From Apostichopus parvimensis (lineage: Eukaryota; Echinodermata; Holothuroidea; Aspidochirotida; Stichopodidae): 29,024 nt of DNA. A program made the position numbers and the translations under genes. Below, in pieces: positions 11,901-21,549 of this stretch. The stretch lies in the NCBI GenBank assembly GCA_000934455.1, contig KN890103.1, forward strand, positions 4,071 to 33,094, given 5' to 3'. Position 1 is the stretch's first letter; every line of letters begins with the position of its first letter. The notes under the pieces were generated by a model that saw nothing but the letters and a program-made list of their open reading frames with translations, was not told where the DNA came from and did not search any database.

Positions 11901-14900
11901 GTCCAGTCTCTTTAAAAGAATAGTCCAGGTCAACATATCTTTTTGATATGTAAAAGAGGAACATAATCTAAGCATTCTGGTGAAATTTGCATTCAATTCC
12001 TATGTACCGTTTTTGAGATATTGACATTTGAAGTTGCCACTTTTCGCACCAAAAGTGAACTTGGAGCAAACAGGTGTGATGTCATTGTTGCACACAGATA
12101 AAAATGTTTTGTTTTCCTTCAAAATTTATGTTTATTTTTATACTCCACAATTGGATGCATCCATAATGTGAGTGTACCATAGGTATTGGTATTTTATAAA
12201 CTTCACATCCCCTTTAGACAAACTAGTAACCCTATCCAATCCAAGGTCAAAACAATAGACTGAAAAATAAAGAAAATACAAAACATTATTTGTCAGTGTG
12301 CAACTATGACATCACACCTGTTTGCTTCAAGTTCACTTTTGGTAGAATATCAGATAACTTCAACTGTCAATATCTCAAAAATGGTACATAGGAATTGAAT
12401 GCAAATTTCACTAAAATGCGTAGATTATGTTCCTCTGTAACATATCAGAAAGAAAGTTGACCTGGACTATTCTTTTAATTATAAAACAGCGAACAACTGA
12501 CCCTGAGCAGTAAGGATTACAAGCCGTATCTGTCAATTAAAACACAAGCTAATCATGCAACATGTGCAGCAGACATGTTTTAAAAATAGCTTGAGCTTTA
12601 TGACTACTTTTTCATGAATTACTGCAAAATGCTATCATATTTCATAATCACATGTCAGCTCAATAGAACACTGATTCTAATAAAATGTGTCAGTGAAACA
12701 GATCTATGGTAGAAGAGACCTTAAATTCAGAACATTTAAATAATGAACCTTGTTGTGGTAGAATCAATCAAATCAGTTCCGTTCTAATTGAACAGTATTG
12801 AATATTTCTATTTCCACATAAATTTACAAGATTGAGTAAAAAATAAAACAAAAACATAATACAACAAGTTGATCTCTTTACCTTCTTTCATATTTCAGGT
12901 TTAAGCTAATCAAATGGTGGGCTCAGTCCTTTCTAGTTGGTATTCCGGAGGTAATCTGTGGTTTCCGAGACGATGATGGGGTGGTCAAGAGATTAAAATC
13001 TTTCCAAACTCTTCAGATGCCAAGAGATTCCAGAGTAAGCTGAAATTACTTTTCAGTGGTGTCATTATTACTTCAACTTTGTTACGGCTTGCACTGCTAT
13101 ATAGAGTGATATAATGATTTGTATGGTGCTTCTGAAACGCCGGACAGATGAATTACAGACTTTAATATAGTTGTATGCATGTTTTTGTAACACTGCAACA
13201 CAAAAAGTTTGTTTACAAGTATTATGAAATTTTTTGAGTTGCTGCTTTGCACATCACTTGACAACCTGTTAAAAATATGATATTTGCCAAGTTGACACGC
13301 TAACACATCTTGACGAAAAATTGCCCAATTGACAAAGTTCCTCTGTTGCGAGCAACTTGACAACAAAGTCAGAAACACCAATATTTGTCGAGCTGGGAAG
13401 TTATGCTAATGTAACATCCTGACAAATTTCTTTGTTTGACATGTTGTCAAGTTACATGCAAAGCAGCAACTCAACAGTTTGTTTTAACAGATATGTCATG
13501 TTCGAGTAACTTTTCAGCTCAAGAATTTAATATCAGTGTCTTTGACATGTTGTCCAGTTACACAAACTCGACTGATTGATAATTTTCGTCAAGATAGCAT
13601 TATATCGTAACTTGTCAACTCGACAAATTTCCTATTTTTGATATGCTGTCAAGTCATATGCCATGCAGCAACCTGTTCGTTTGATGATTTTTGTCAAGAT
13701 GTAAGGTTAACATAATTCAGTAACTTGACAAGTATCATACTTTTGACGAGTAGGCAAGTTACATGCAATTCTACAATTTTCAGCAAGATTTCATACCGTA
13801 GTAACTTGTTAACCTGACAAATACTGTATTTTTGATATTTTGTATTGTTATCCTAACACAGTGAGTCTACAACTTGTCTGTCCCTTCAGGGTCACTGTAT
13901 AAACTCCACTGTATAAAGTTTTTTTTCCATATGTTTCTTAACGTTGCATTTTGTGTACTGTTACTCTTGCTATCATGTTCGTTGGAACGTCACAGCTTTT
14001 ACTTAATAAACTATCGCATTTATCCAGCTTTTTAAAAACTGTTTCCATTTTCTCACATATATGCCCTCATTTTGGTGGAAACTATGAACAAGACATAAAG
14101 AAGAGATGGTGCAACCCCACCTCCACTCCTCTCTATGTTTTGCCTATCTTAGAAAGTAAATTACTTGATTTTCTCTTCATTTCAGGAAAATATCTTTTTG
14201 GGGATATATGTAAATGTTAGTGTTCTAGAGCGATGGGTACAGGTGTAAAATTATGAATAAAATTAAAAACCCCAAATTCCTTTTCTCTCTTCAGGATCAT
14301 TGGAGCGGAGCAGTCGCATTCAATTTTTGTCAGCAGTTTCTATCCTTCGTTCGACAAGTTGTTACCATCGATGATCCAAAGTAAGTTTTTTTCTCTTAAG
14401 GATCTCAGGGGTGAGGAACAGAATGAAAGGCACAATTTAAATCATTCCATATTTCTGAATAAGTCATTTATTATACAAATATATTTCCCAAATCTATTGT
14501 AGTAAGAGCATTAGAAAATTTAGTGTCTTTCTTGATATATTTTCCTTCTTTCCTCCATACATACCTTTTATAATGCAAATGCATACTGGCCGAAAAGTGT
14601 TTAAATATCAGAAAATTTACATTTCTTTACTTCATTTTTTAAGTTACCTTTCATCAATACTAAAGGAAGTGGTTTTTCAATCCTAGCAGGATGTTTTAGT
14701 GAGGCAGATTGTTTTTTCCTTTTCTACTTTAAAACTGCTATTCAGTATCACTATCTAAAGCAACTAGTATCATCAGCAGGAATATTCATCTATTTCTGAA
14801 GGGGGTGGGGTGAGGAGGGGGATAAAACATAGTCTGTCTGTTGACGGAAGCCAGCTTTGTTTTTCTTTTCAAATTAATACTCCTATTTCATATATATCTG

Positions 14901-15895
14901 GACAATTGTTTTCGAAGAACAAGTTTCTTAAAGACAAATGTAACTTTTTTAATTCAATACTGCTACGGTTGAATAGATAAATGTGGTGGCATTAAATAGT
15001 AACCATGGAAACCTAGTCATTTTTATCCAGGATAAATCCACCCTAGTCCCATCTGAAACGGCCTTCCAACTTGTGAAGTGTACAAAACATCCTTTTGGCT
15101 TCTCCCACATACGTATGTGGCTCCTTAGCATCGTAAAATTACCACTTTCCAGGCTCATTATATTTATAACTTTTATATCTGGAGATGGTTCATGTGTCTC
15201 TATGAAAGGTAGTTCTTTATTCTGCTACTACTGAAGGAGTTGTAAACAGTCATTTCATATTAAGATCAAGAATTTACATTTTTTTTTAATTAAAGGAATA
15301 ACTAAGGCAGGGATCAAAGACAATTTTTCCTATTATTCAATAACCTCAAAACTCTCTAATATTCGATTTTTTAAGTTAACCGCTTCCTGTATGACTGAAT
15401 ATGCTTGCTTTGAAAATTGGCTCCTAAGGCCTCACCACAATGGCGGCACAGTAAGCCGCCATTGATTACGTAATACGCTTAAAATTTCATATTGATGAAA
15501 TTTTCAAAAGCGAGCATATTCAATCAAACAGCAAGCGGTTCACTTAAAAATCGAATATTAGAAGTTTTGAGGTTACTGAAGTGAATGATATAAATTGTAT
15601 TTGATCCCAGCTTTCATTATTCCTTTAAGTCAAGTATCATTTGAATAGCTGTATGAGGTTTCTTAACCTAATTCTTTTCCAGCTATTTAATTTTTGAAAA
15701 GCCATAACTTGATCAATTGATAATGTGGATTCAGTTTTTGGGACCTGTGCTCATATCCTCTCTTATTATTTCTGTCCCAGGAAAGTTTACTTGTTTGAGA
15801 GAAGGCCAGATTCATCCACCGTAACCTGGAGGTTACTGGAAGACCCTTCAGATGTGTTCTTGCCTGACTGGTTTACCTCACAAATAAAACCTTGA
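8957..15895 (+). CDS. DXO: Decapping and exoribonuclease protein DXO (Rai1/DXO family), part of exon 3 in the gap
   Basis: DXO removes incomplete or NAD caps from mRNA and degrades the body 5'-3', using two metal ions. Six exons splice in frame: 8957-9357, 10420-10640, (within gap)-11771, 12899-13034, 14295-14380 and 15781-15895 (TGA). Family marks are TWRG-like MWRGHLTK and SEVET in exon 2, GYKFEQY (E near residue 202), then after the gap LYAGEVDC and YVELKTS. These carry the metal-binding E and D residues and the E-x-K pair. KWWAQSF and GFR in exon 4 and DDPKKVYLF across exons 5-6 follow the human order. About 374 residues are visible, and the family length (396 in human) implies 10-20 residues missing in the gap. 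The first ATG (8957) has A at -3; the frame upstream holds only a TTG. The donors of exons 1 and 3 are weak (GTTTGT, GTTTTT). The gene converges on GPANK1. Confidence 0.95.
9964..10183. mobile_element. possible small TTAAAGG-ended MITE in DXO intron 1
   Basis: TTAAAGGTTATCA at 9964 faces TGATGACCTTTAA at 10171-10183, an inverted pair of 13 bases with one mismatch, with TTAA at both ends. The ends resemble the clearer TTAAAGG elements of this window. The interior shows no further inverted pairing that I can see, so chance is not excluded. Confidence 0.3.
10673..11034 (-). mobile_element. TTAAAGG-ended MITE, copy 1, running into the assembly gap
   Basis: This segment is the inverse complement of the complete element at 23946-24309. 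Shared words include GACTCGCGCACAAAGAAACG, GTGTTAGACACCACCATCGAT and ACATAGCAGCGATGGACATC. The left end TTAAAGGGAGTGAAGACTCGC corresponds to the terminus at 24309. Copy 1 has a small insertion near 10890-10930 relative to copy 2. Its far terminus is in the N run that starts at 11035. It starts 32 bases after the donor site of DXO exon 2. Confidence 0.85.
11035..11604. other. assembly gap (570 N) covering the start of DXO exon 3
   Basis: A run of N joins a truncated MITE on the left to the middle of DXO exon 3 on the right: the first base after the gap is in frame with the AFCSVV part of the protein. The exon 3 acceptor and perhaps 10-20 codons are therefore hidden. Any long reading frame drawn across it is an artefact. 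Confidence 0.99.
11912..12478. mobile_element. foldback (long inverted repeat) MITE in DXO intron 3
   Basis: The left arm starts TTAAAAGAATAGTCCAGGTC and the right arm ends in its inverse, CCTGGACTATTCTTTTAA. Further paired words are AACATAATCTA / TAGATTATGTT, GCATTCAATTCCTATGTACC / its inverse, and AAAAGTGAACTTGGAGCAAAC with its inverse. The arms are about 190 bases each with a roughly 180-base spacer. TTAA stands at both ends, fitting a TTAA target duplication. A diverged relative lies at 17124-17603. It has no coding capacity. Confidence 0.85.
13228..13860. repeat. TTGACA-rich foldback with roughly 100-bp internal repeats, DXO intron 4
   Basis: GAGTTGCTGCTTTGC (13236-13250) is the exact inverse complement of GCAAAGCAGCAACTC (13458-13472). 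Rightwards the motif TTTGACATGTTGTCAAGTTA recurs in decayed form at about 13436, 13542, 13637, 13742 and 13829, a spacing of 87-106 bases. AACTTGTCAACTCGACAAAT-like words lie between. The structure looks like an old foldback element whose right arm was amplified. Its outer limits are uncertain. Confidence 0.6.
15290..15628. mobile_element. foldback MITE with TTAAAGGAA ends, DXO intron 5
   Basis: The left end TTAAAGGAATAACTAAGGC and right end ATTATTCCTTTAA are inverted. Pairing continues with GGGATCAAA / TTTGATCCC, AACCTCAAAACT / AGTTTTGAGGTT, AATATTCGATTTTTTAAGT / ACTTAAAAATCGAATATT and ATGGCGGC / GCCGCCAT near the centre. Total length is about 339 bases. TTAA lies at each end. It sits 150 bases upstream of DXO exon 6 and has no reading frame. 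Confidence 0.85.
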
Positions 15896-17123
15896 TGGAA
15901 CCAACTCTGAGAGGTATCTTGAATGATGTACGTGTCCTACTCTCTCTTATATTATTAGAATTGCCCAACCAGCCACCTCTGTCACCAAAAGTTATTCGGT
16001 TTATAGGTCGAGATCCTGCTATTTGATCAAAATGGACTCCCTGATCTCTATGAAGGTCATCAAGATTTTACCCTGTTGAGATCTGCAGACAAACAATCAA
16101 TTCTCTCACAAAAGGGACAGACTTCCACCCCTGAGATTTGATGACAGTTTACTACAAAACAATCCATTTCTATCGGCATTTTCTTCTTTCTTGAGATCAA
16201 TTACAGAACCGGTTTAAGGGAGAACCTTCATAATTGCAAGCTGTAGCAATTAGGGTAGTCTTGTACAAGCTTCCCTGTAGTAGTACAGCAAATCTGCATT
16301 AGCATATTGCGACCTTCGCTACTACTGTGAAATTGTTCTTTGAGTGCGCCCTCACATCCAAGAAGTTTTAAACAATACTAGCAGAGAAAATTCTGGAGTG
16401 CAATAGCCGATCGAAAGCACGCTCTCAACATCCGGCATCGTGTTATCGCCTTGGAGTAGTGCAGTACAAACAACGTCTTGATGAAGACTACTGTACCATT
16501 AGGCTCAAAGGACCAACCATACAGTCAATGAAGAATAAAATAATGTCATATAGCTCTCACTCGTTTCATGGATCAATGAGAAGACATAACAACAACATGT
16601 TTTTTGAGTGTTTTATTGTAGTTTTCTCTTCATGTAATGAACCTACTTGTCAACAAATTCTTCCTTCTGTCCTTTTTTACAATTTACATATAAAATTGGG
16701 AATTCAGTTAATATTTTCTGAACATACATAAATTCAAATGGAGACCTCTCTTTCTCCTTTTCTATCTGTCAGATTTTGTTTCTTCCCGCCACAAAGCAAT
16801 GAACTATATATGATTAAAAATCATCCACTGCATTGCTCAAAATTCTAAGGTATCCTTTTTTTGGTATTCAATCTGAAGATATTGCCAACAATACATCTCA
16901 TTAACATTTCTGTACCAGATTACAATTAAAATAATTTGATTGTATTTTGAGGAGCAGTGTTCTTTGCGCTCGCTTCTCTTCTGATTGATAACAGATAGCA
17001 CTCATCTGGTTCAATATGGTCCACATGAGCAATCTTTGAGCGAAAGTGAGTGTATTAAAGGTTTTATCATTGAAATTATGTAATCATAGTTTGCACAATT
17101 TTCAGCAGTAGAAAAATACTGCT
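15896..17123. other. DXO 3' untranslated region and intergenic DNA
   Basis: No further DXO coding sequence follows the TGA at 15893-15895. The first plus-strand AATAAA I find is at 16534-16539, a possible poly(A) signal that would give a 3' untranslated region of about 650 bases. The open frame at 16459-16731 has no recognisable product. Nothing else is identified up to 17123. Confidence 0.4.
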
Positions 17124-17603
17124 TTAAAAGGATAGTTAAGAGGATCTTTTGTCTTTGACTAATGAAAAAAGAATATATAGTTTGTAATAGTTAGCATCCT
17201 GGTGAAATTTACATGCAATTCTGACTTTGTGTTGTCGAGATATCGATAGTTGAAATTGTTCCAGATTGTGCTGTAACTGAAACCTTCTCTTCATCAAACT
17301 CGGGATGCATTAACATATATACTTATTACAATCACTTGGGGTATTGATAACTTCACATACCCTTTCACATTGTCCACAAAATAAAGTGTAAAAATAAGGT
17401 AAAATAAAACATTTTGGTCTCAGTGTGCAATTATGACATCACATCTTGTTTGCCTCAAGTTCACTTTTGGTACAAAATATATCAACTTCACATGTTGATG
17501 TGTCAAACACGATACATAAGACTTGTAAATTTCACCAGGTTCTTAGAATTTGTTCCTCGTTTATTAGCCAAAAATACATTTTCCTCTGGACAATCCCTTT
17601 GAT
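17124..17603. mobile_element. diverged foldback MITE, relative of 11912-12478
   Basis: The left end TTAAAAGGATAGTTAAGAGG and right end CCTCTGGACAATCCCTTTGA are inverted with mismatches. Inside, 'TCCTGGTGAAATTTACATGC' on the left matches the inner arm of the 11912 element, and 'TATGACATCACATCTTGTTT' with 'AAGTTCACTTTTGGTA' on the right matches its right arm. The TTAA survives on the left (17124-17127) and has become TTGA on the right. The divergence points to an older insertion between DXO and GPANK1. Confidence 0.8.
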
Positions 17604-18469
17604 CAACATAAGTAATTGATACAATAGTCAATGGTCAATGAATTTTACATTTTAAGGTTGGAGAATGTCTTTTCTATTTTCTTTTACACTCTGTATCAAA
17701 GTCTGTAATCACAGATATGCTGTTTGCTTCATTGTCTTACTGTGTGTGAATTTATACACGAGGTTACAAGTTTACCAATATTTCAACAAAAGCATTTTAC
17801 TATTTGTTCCATACTTTGATTATGATACTAGCAGAGCTAGTAAAATAATGTATCACACAAGTTTTTCTAATATGTATTTTGTATTAAACCATTTAATTAA
17901 ACTATGAAGAACTGGTACAAGTTTTGGCAGAATACAAATCAAAACATTGTATCTCTATTAATCAAAGACAGTGAACAATTTATCTCTTAAAGTCTGTAAA
18001 ACTCTATCTATAAAGATCTTCTTTAAACTTGTACAGCAAACTGTCTTTTAGCCTCAAATCAGGCTTGTAAATTATCTAATTAATCTGAAATGCAGACTAT
18101 GGAATTAAGAAATATAAATTAGTTATGAATACACATTGTCATATTACTACTGTAAGTTACACTGGGTAATCGTGTTAGTTCTATGTCTGTGGTTGGATGC
18201 TGAAAAGATAAACAGGGTTTTACAAACACCATTTCTTTTGAAAATTTGTAATATCCTCATGTCACTCAAATAGAAATTGTCATTTCAGCATCAAGTTAAC
18301 ATTACAACATATTAATTGTGACTGTAATTAGACATGTACCAACTACAGTAAATAATCTTGAACATAAGATCCTTGGTCTACCACTACAAAATGTTCAGAT
18401 AATGTTAAATACAAGATCGCTAGACAAAATCAGCCCAATATGAGTATTTCTTTAAATAATTTACAATGA
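17604..18469. other. intergenic, nothing recognised
   Basis: This AT-rich DNA lies between the convergent genes DXO and GPANK1. The open frame at 17665-17907 is hydrophobic by composition but has no family resemblance, and I see no repeat structure or RNA gene. Confidence 0.4.
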
Positions 18470-18475
18470 TTTATT
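18470..18475 (-). other. poly(A) signal of GPANK1
   Basis: TTTATT on the plus strand reads AATAAA on the minus strand, about 60 bases beyond the GPANK1 stop codon. This gives a compact 3' untranslated region. Confidence 0.55.
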
Positions 18476-18535
18476 GTTAGTTATGTTGGAGCCTTATATC
18501 ATAATAAAATTATCAGTTCCCTATTGGCCTGGCAA

Positions 18536-19588
18536 TCATTCTAAGCTGAAAGATCTTCTAAAATCTATTTCCCATTCTTTCTCTTTCCTTCGCTTCTTCT
18601 CAAGTTTCTTCTTGTTGGTCTTTGACTCACTTTGTTCTCTCTTCAAGTTCACTCTTCCAGTTTCTACTCGTGGTTTCTTGACAGCGCTCAAGTCATATGG
18701 CTTGAAGTGAGTTACCCTTGGTGTACTATTATCTGTCTTGACAGAACCGAGACACTTTCTGTCCCGTTTCAAGATGGTTTTGACTGGAAACTTGAGTCCT
18801 TCTTTCCCTTCTGGTCCCAAACCTTTCTCTTTGTCCCATCCATCTTTAAGGAGCATACGATATCCTTTGTTGCTTTCGTTAATATGATACCAAGTTCCTC
18901 TCTGTTTTGGTTTACTGTTAAACAAGTGAACTGTAGATGTTTGATGGCTTGCGAGGGATGTGTCGGTAAAATATCTTGCACAAGCTATACAGAAAAATTT
19001 GTTCCTCGGTTTCTTTTGGACTACGTTTGCATCCTGACTGGGCAGCCATTCATGCCCACTTTTTTCATGCCAAGACTGGAGTATTTTCATTACATTAGTT
19101 ACTTTCTTTGCTTTAGCTAAGTCATATGCAGTTTGGCCATTTCGATTGGTGAGTTCCCTGTTAGCACCTTTTTGCAATAAGTATCGGACGACAGCTGGAT
19201 GTCCTGCACAGGCAGCACACATCAGTGCTGTCCAACCAAAGCTATCTACAGCATTAATGTCACACACATTTTGGTCCAAGAACAATTTTTTTATTTGTTT
19301 CAGTTTACCTTCCTGAGCAAATCTGAAGAGGATATGTACATCTTTGTGGTTCCCTTCGAGTCTCTTCTGGTTAAAGCCTCTCTCTATATCTTCAACAAGA
19401 TTGCGCTTCTCTGTTTTCACCTTCTTCTTTTTCTTTGCAGAAGGATTCGAAATGACTCTCTCATAAAATTCTTGTGCTTCTTTGCCCGTTATTGAATTTC
19501 TCACAGGTTTCACTGGTGAGATTTCTTGGGGTTTTTCTAAACTACTACTTGATGCTCTCTCAAATTTTACTCTCTTTATTGGTAGCAT
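18536..19588 (-). CDS. GPANK1: G-patch domain and ankyrin repeat-containing protein (GPANK1/BAT4-like)
   Basis: A 350-aa reading frame without introns. Order of parts: a lysine-rich, nuclear-localisation-like stretch (51-62, AKKKKKVKTEKR); ankyrin repeats at about 83-170 (DINAVDSFGWTALMCAACAG then HPAVVRYLLQKGAN); a C2H2-like finger with C200, C203, H215, H221; a G-patch at about 237-281 (GYRMLLKDGWDKEKGLGPEG, then PVKTILKRDRKCLG); RVTHF; and a basic C-terminal helix. This order and length match vertebrate GPANK1 (about 356 aa). G-patch proteins often bind RNA or activate DEAH helicases, but GPANK1's own role is poorly defined. The ATG (19586-19588) has G at -3. The frame stays open upstream to an acceptor-like CTTTCCAG near 19639, so a short 5' coding extension is possible. 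The gene converges on DXO. Confidence 0.93.
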   Translation of the reverse strand: MLPIKRVKFERASSSSLEKPQEISPVKPVRNSITGKEAQEFYERVISNPSAKKKKKVKTEKRNLVEDIERGFNQKRLEGNHKDVHILFRFAQEGKLKQIKKLFLDQNVCDINAVDSFGWTALMCAACAGHPAVVRYLLQKGANRELTNRNGQTAYDLAKAKKVTNVMKILQSWHEKSGHEWLPSQDANVVQKKPRNKFFCIACARYFTDTSLASHQTSTVHLFNSKPKQRGTWYHINESNKGYRMLLKDGWDKEKGLGPEGKEGLKFPVKTILKRDRKCLGSVKTDNSTPRVTHFKPYDLSAVKKPRVETGRVNLKREQSESKTNKKKLEKKRRKEKEWEIDFRRSFSLE

Positions 19589-20556
19589 TTCACATTCAGT
19601 TGAGTGTCCAATTCTGTTCTGCGAATTATGTAATGTTTGCTGGAAAGAGAAATAACAAAATAAAGTTTACATTCATGGTACCGTAGTCTAAAGGTCTTTC
19701 ATTTGAGAGATGAAAACTCCTGGGCTCCAAGACTAACCCTGCGTCTGAGCTTTGCAGCTCCCTTCCCCCTCCATTTGTGAAATATGCCCTCGCACTGGCA
19801 TCCAGGACTGGAAATGAACAGACAAGATGACATGGGCTGCTAGCCCTAAACCATGTGTCAAAGCATTAATTTAATAAATTTTATGTTCAGGTGGAAAAGA
19901 CCATATTCACTGAATGTTTGAACTTGTTTGTAGTAACATGCATAGGCCTATGTGTATATTATGTTGCTTACATTCATATGGAAGCGTACAGAGCATAGTT
20001 TGAAACTGTCTAGCATTAGGATTCCATAAATATCGGACATCAATCCTTTCCTTAGAAATTCGTGACACATAAGTGTCTAGCGAGAGGCCATGCCGATGAA
20101 GAGCAGTTAACTGAATTGCCAGAAAGCAGGTACTGCGACTGTACTTGGCTCTAAAGTCCTTCGTTGCATCATTACGTTTAACCTTCGTAATTTCGCAGAA
20201 GCGGTGCCAACACTAACTTTTGATTGTGGGAATTGAATTTCTGCCCGACAATCGTTTAACATGTTAAGTACATCGTTTACTGTTTTTCGTGAAATTTTGT
20301 TCTTGTTTACAGAGTGGTGTAAGTTTGATCTTAAGTCTACTTAAAAAGTTTAAATAAAATACTTACAAATATCAAATCAAACAACACAAATCGATCAGCC
20401 CAAACGAACGTAAAAATAAGCAAGTTACCATATTAAGACAAATACTAACTGCTAAATTTTAATTACGCAATCTGCCAGATGAACTAATGGGGTCCCACTG
20501 AAATTAATGATGGGGACACATCAATATGGATGTGATTTGACAAATCGACAGTAATG
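19589..20556. promoter_or_regulatory. upstream region of GPANK1
   Basis: The minus strand has an acceptor-like CTTTCCAG at about 19640 and a consensus donor GTAAGT near 20361-20366, so a non-coding first exon upstream of 20366 is plausible. Near 19685-19730 a weak tRNA-like A box (TAGTCTAAAGG) and a poor B box may mark a decayed SINE. No TATA box or coding exon is evident. Confidence 0.3.
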
Positions 20557-21026
20557 TACGGAAGCGTAGAAGGGACATGGTGATGAAAGAGAAACAAACT
20601 CGTCAAAATGACAAAATTCAGAAAAATGACGTTTTGCCGAGTTTAACAACTCGTCAAAACGACAAAATTATTAAATTTGCCGAGATACAACAACTCATCA
20701 AAATGACAAAAATTTGAAATTTGACGTTTTGCCGAGATACAATAACTCATCAAAATGACAAAAATCTGAATCTTAACGTTTTGCCGACATACAACAACTC
20801 ATCAAAATGACAAAAATTTGAAAATTGACGTTTTGCCGAGATACAACAACTCAAAACGTCAATTTTCAGATTTTTGTCATTTTGACGACTTGTTGTATCT
20901 CGGCAAATTTAATAATTTTGTCGTTTTGACGAGTTGTTAAACTCGGCAAAACGTCATTTTTCTGAATTTTGTCATTTTGACGAGTTTGTTTCTCTTTCAT
21001 CACCATGTCCCTTCTACGCTTCCGTA
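20557..21026. mobile_element. 470-bp foldback transposon with 52-bp internal repeats
   Basis: The ends TACGGAAGCGTAGAAGGGAC and its exact inverse at 21007-21026 pair, and by eye the outer 135 or so bases of both arms are identical. Inside, units starting AACAACTC recur at 20645, 20689, 20741, 20793 and 20845 (44, then 52, 52, 52 bases apart), each with CATCAAAATGACAAAAAT and GACGTTTTGCCGA. The left arm is longer by these extra units. A 6-base direct repeat GTAATG (20551-20556 and 21027-21032) flanks the element. It has no reading frame and is non-autonomous. Confidence 0.92.
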
Positions 21027-21199
21027 GTAATGCCACCAATTAAACTGTGCGGAAGAATGGAGAGGGTAATATTTTCCTACTGACTTGGTTTCGTTTACTT
21101 TCAAGCATTAAACAATGGCATGTCAATGTCATGGAATCCAGGTGGGTATACTGGAACGGTTTTCACTGTCCTAAAGTTTGTAGCTCTTTGCCTTTCATA

Positions 21200-21549
21200 C
21201 AGTGGCGTAGGAAAGTACTTTTGAGTGGGGGGGGGGGGGCTGAAGACTGATGGCCGGCTTGGGGAGGGTTTTTTTTTTGGAATTTTTTTGCATTTCCAGG
21301 TGGCCTCAGATGCAATTTGGTGCAATATAGCACACTTCAATACCCACTCCATTTTGTAAATAATTTTGCATTTTCACCTGGCCTTAGATGCAATTTGGTG
21401 CTCCAAATGAGATTTTTTTTCTCATTTGGAAATGAAAAAGGGGTTTTCTGACTTGCGGAGTGGGGGGGGGGCGGAATGATACTTCCGCCCCACCATATTT
21501 TTCACTGGGGGGGCTGGCGCCCCCAGCCCCACCGGTTCCTACGCCCTTG
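21200..21549. mobile_element. hAT-like MITE with exact 8-bp target duplication
   Basis: CAGTGGCGTAGGAA at the left faces TTCCTACGCCCTTG at the right (inverse CAAGGGCGTAGGAA). The direct repeat CTTTCATA (21192-21199 and 21550-21557) flanks it exactly, and 8 bp is the target-site length of the hAT superfamily. The interior contains G/C runs and two related TTTTGCATTT-CCTGGCCT-type segments with 'GATGCAATTTGGTGC' repeated at 21310 and 21388. No transposase is encoded at 350 bp. Confidence 0.9.

Noticed and set aside
13951-14220. Plus-strand 89-codon frame in DXO intron 4
   Set aside because: It lies wholly in an intron, has low-complexity hydrophobic composition and no matching motif.
16459-16731. 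Plus-strand 90-codon frame downstream of DXO
   Set aside because: It has no recognised domain and likely lies in the DXO 3' untranslated region.
18632-19686. Plus-strand open frames opposite GPANK1
   Set aside because: They are shadows of the GPANK1 coding strand with no recognisable product.
19685-19732. tRNA-like A box (TAGTCTAAAGG) near GPANK1
   Set aside because: The B box is poor and no cloverleaf can be drawn; at most it is a decayed SINE head.
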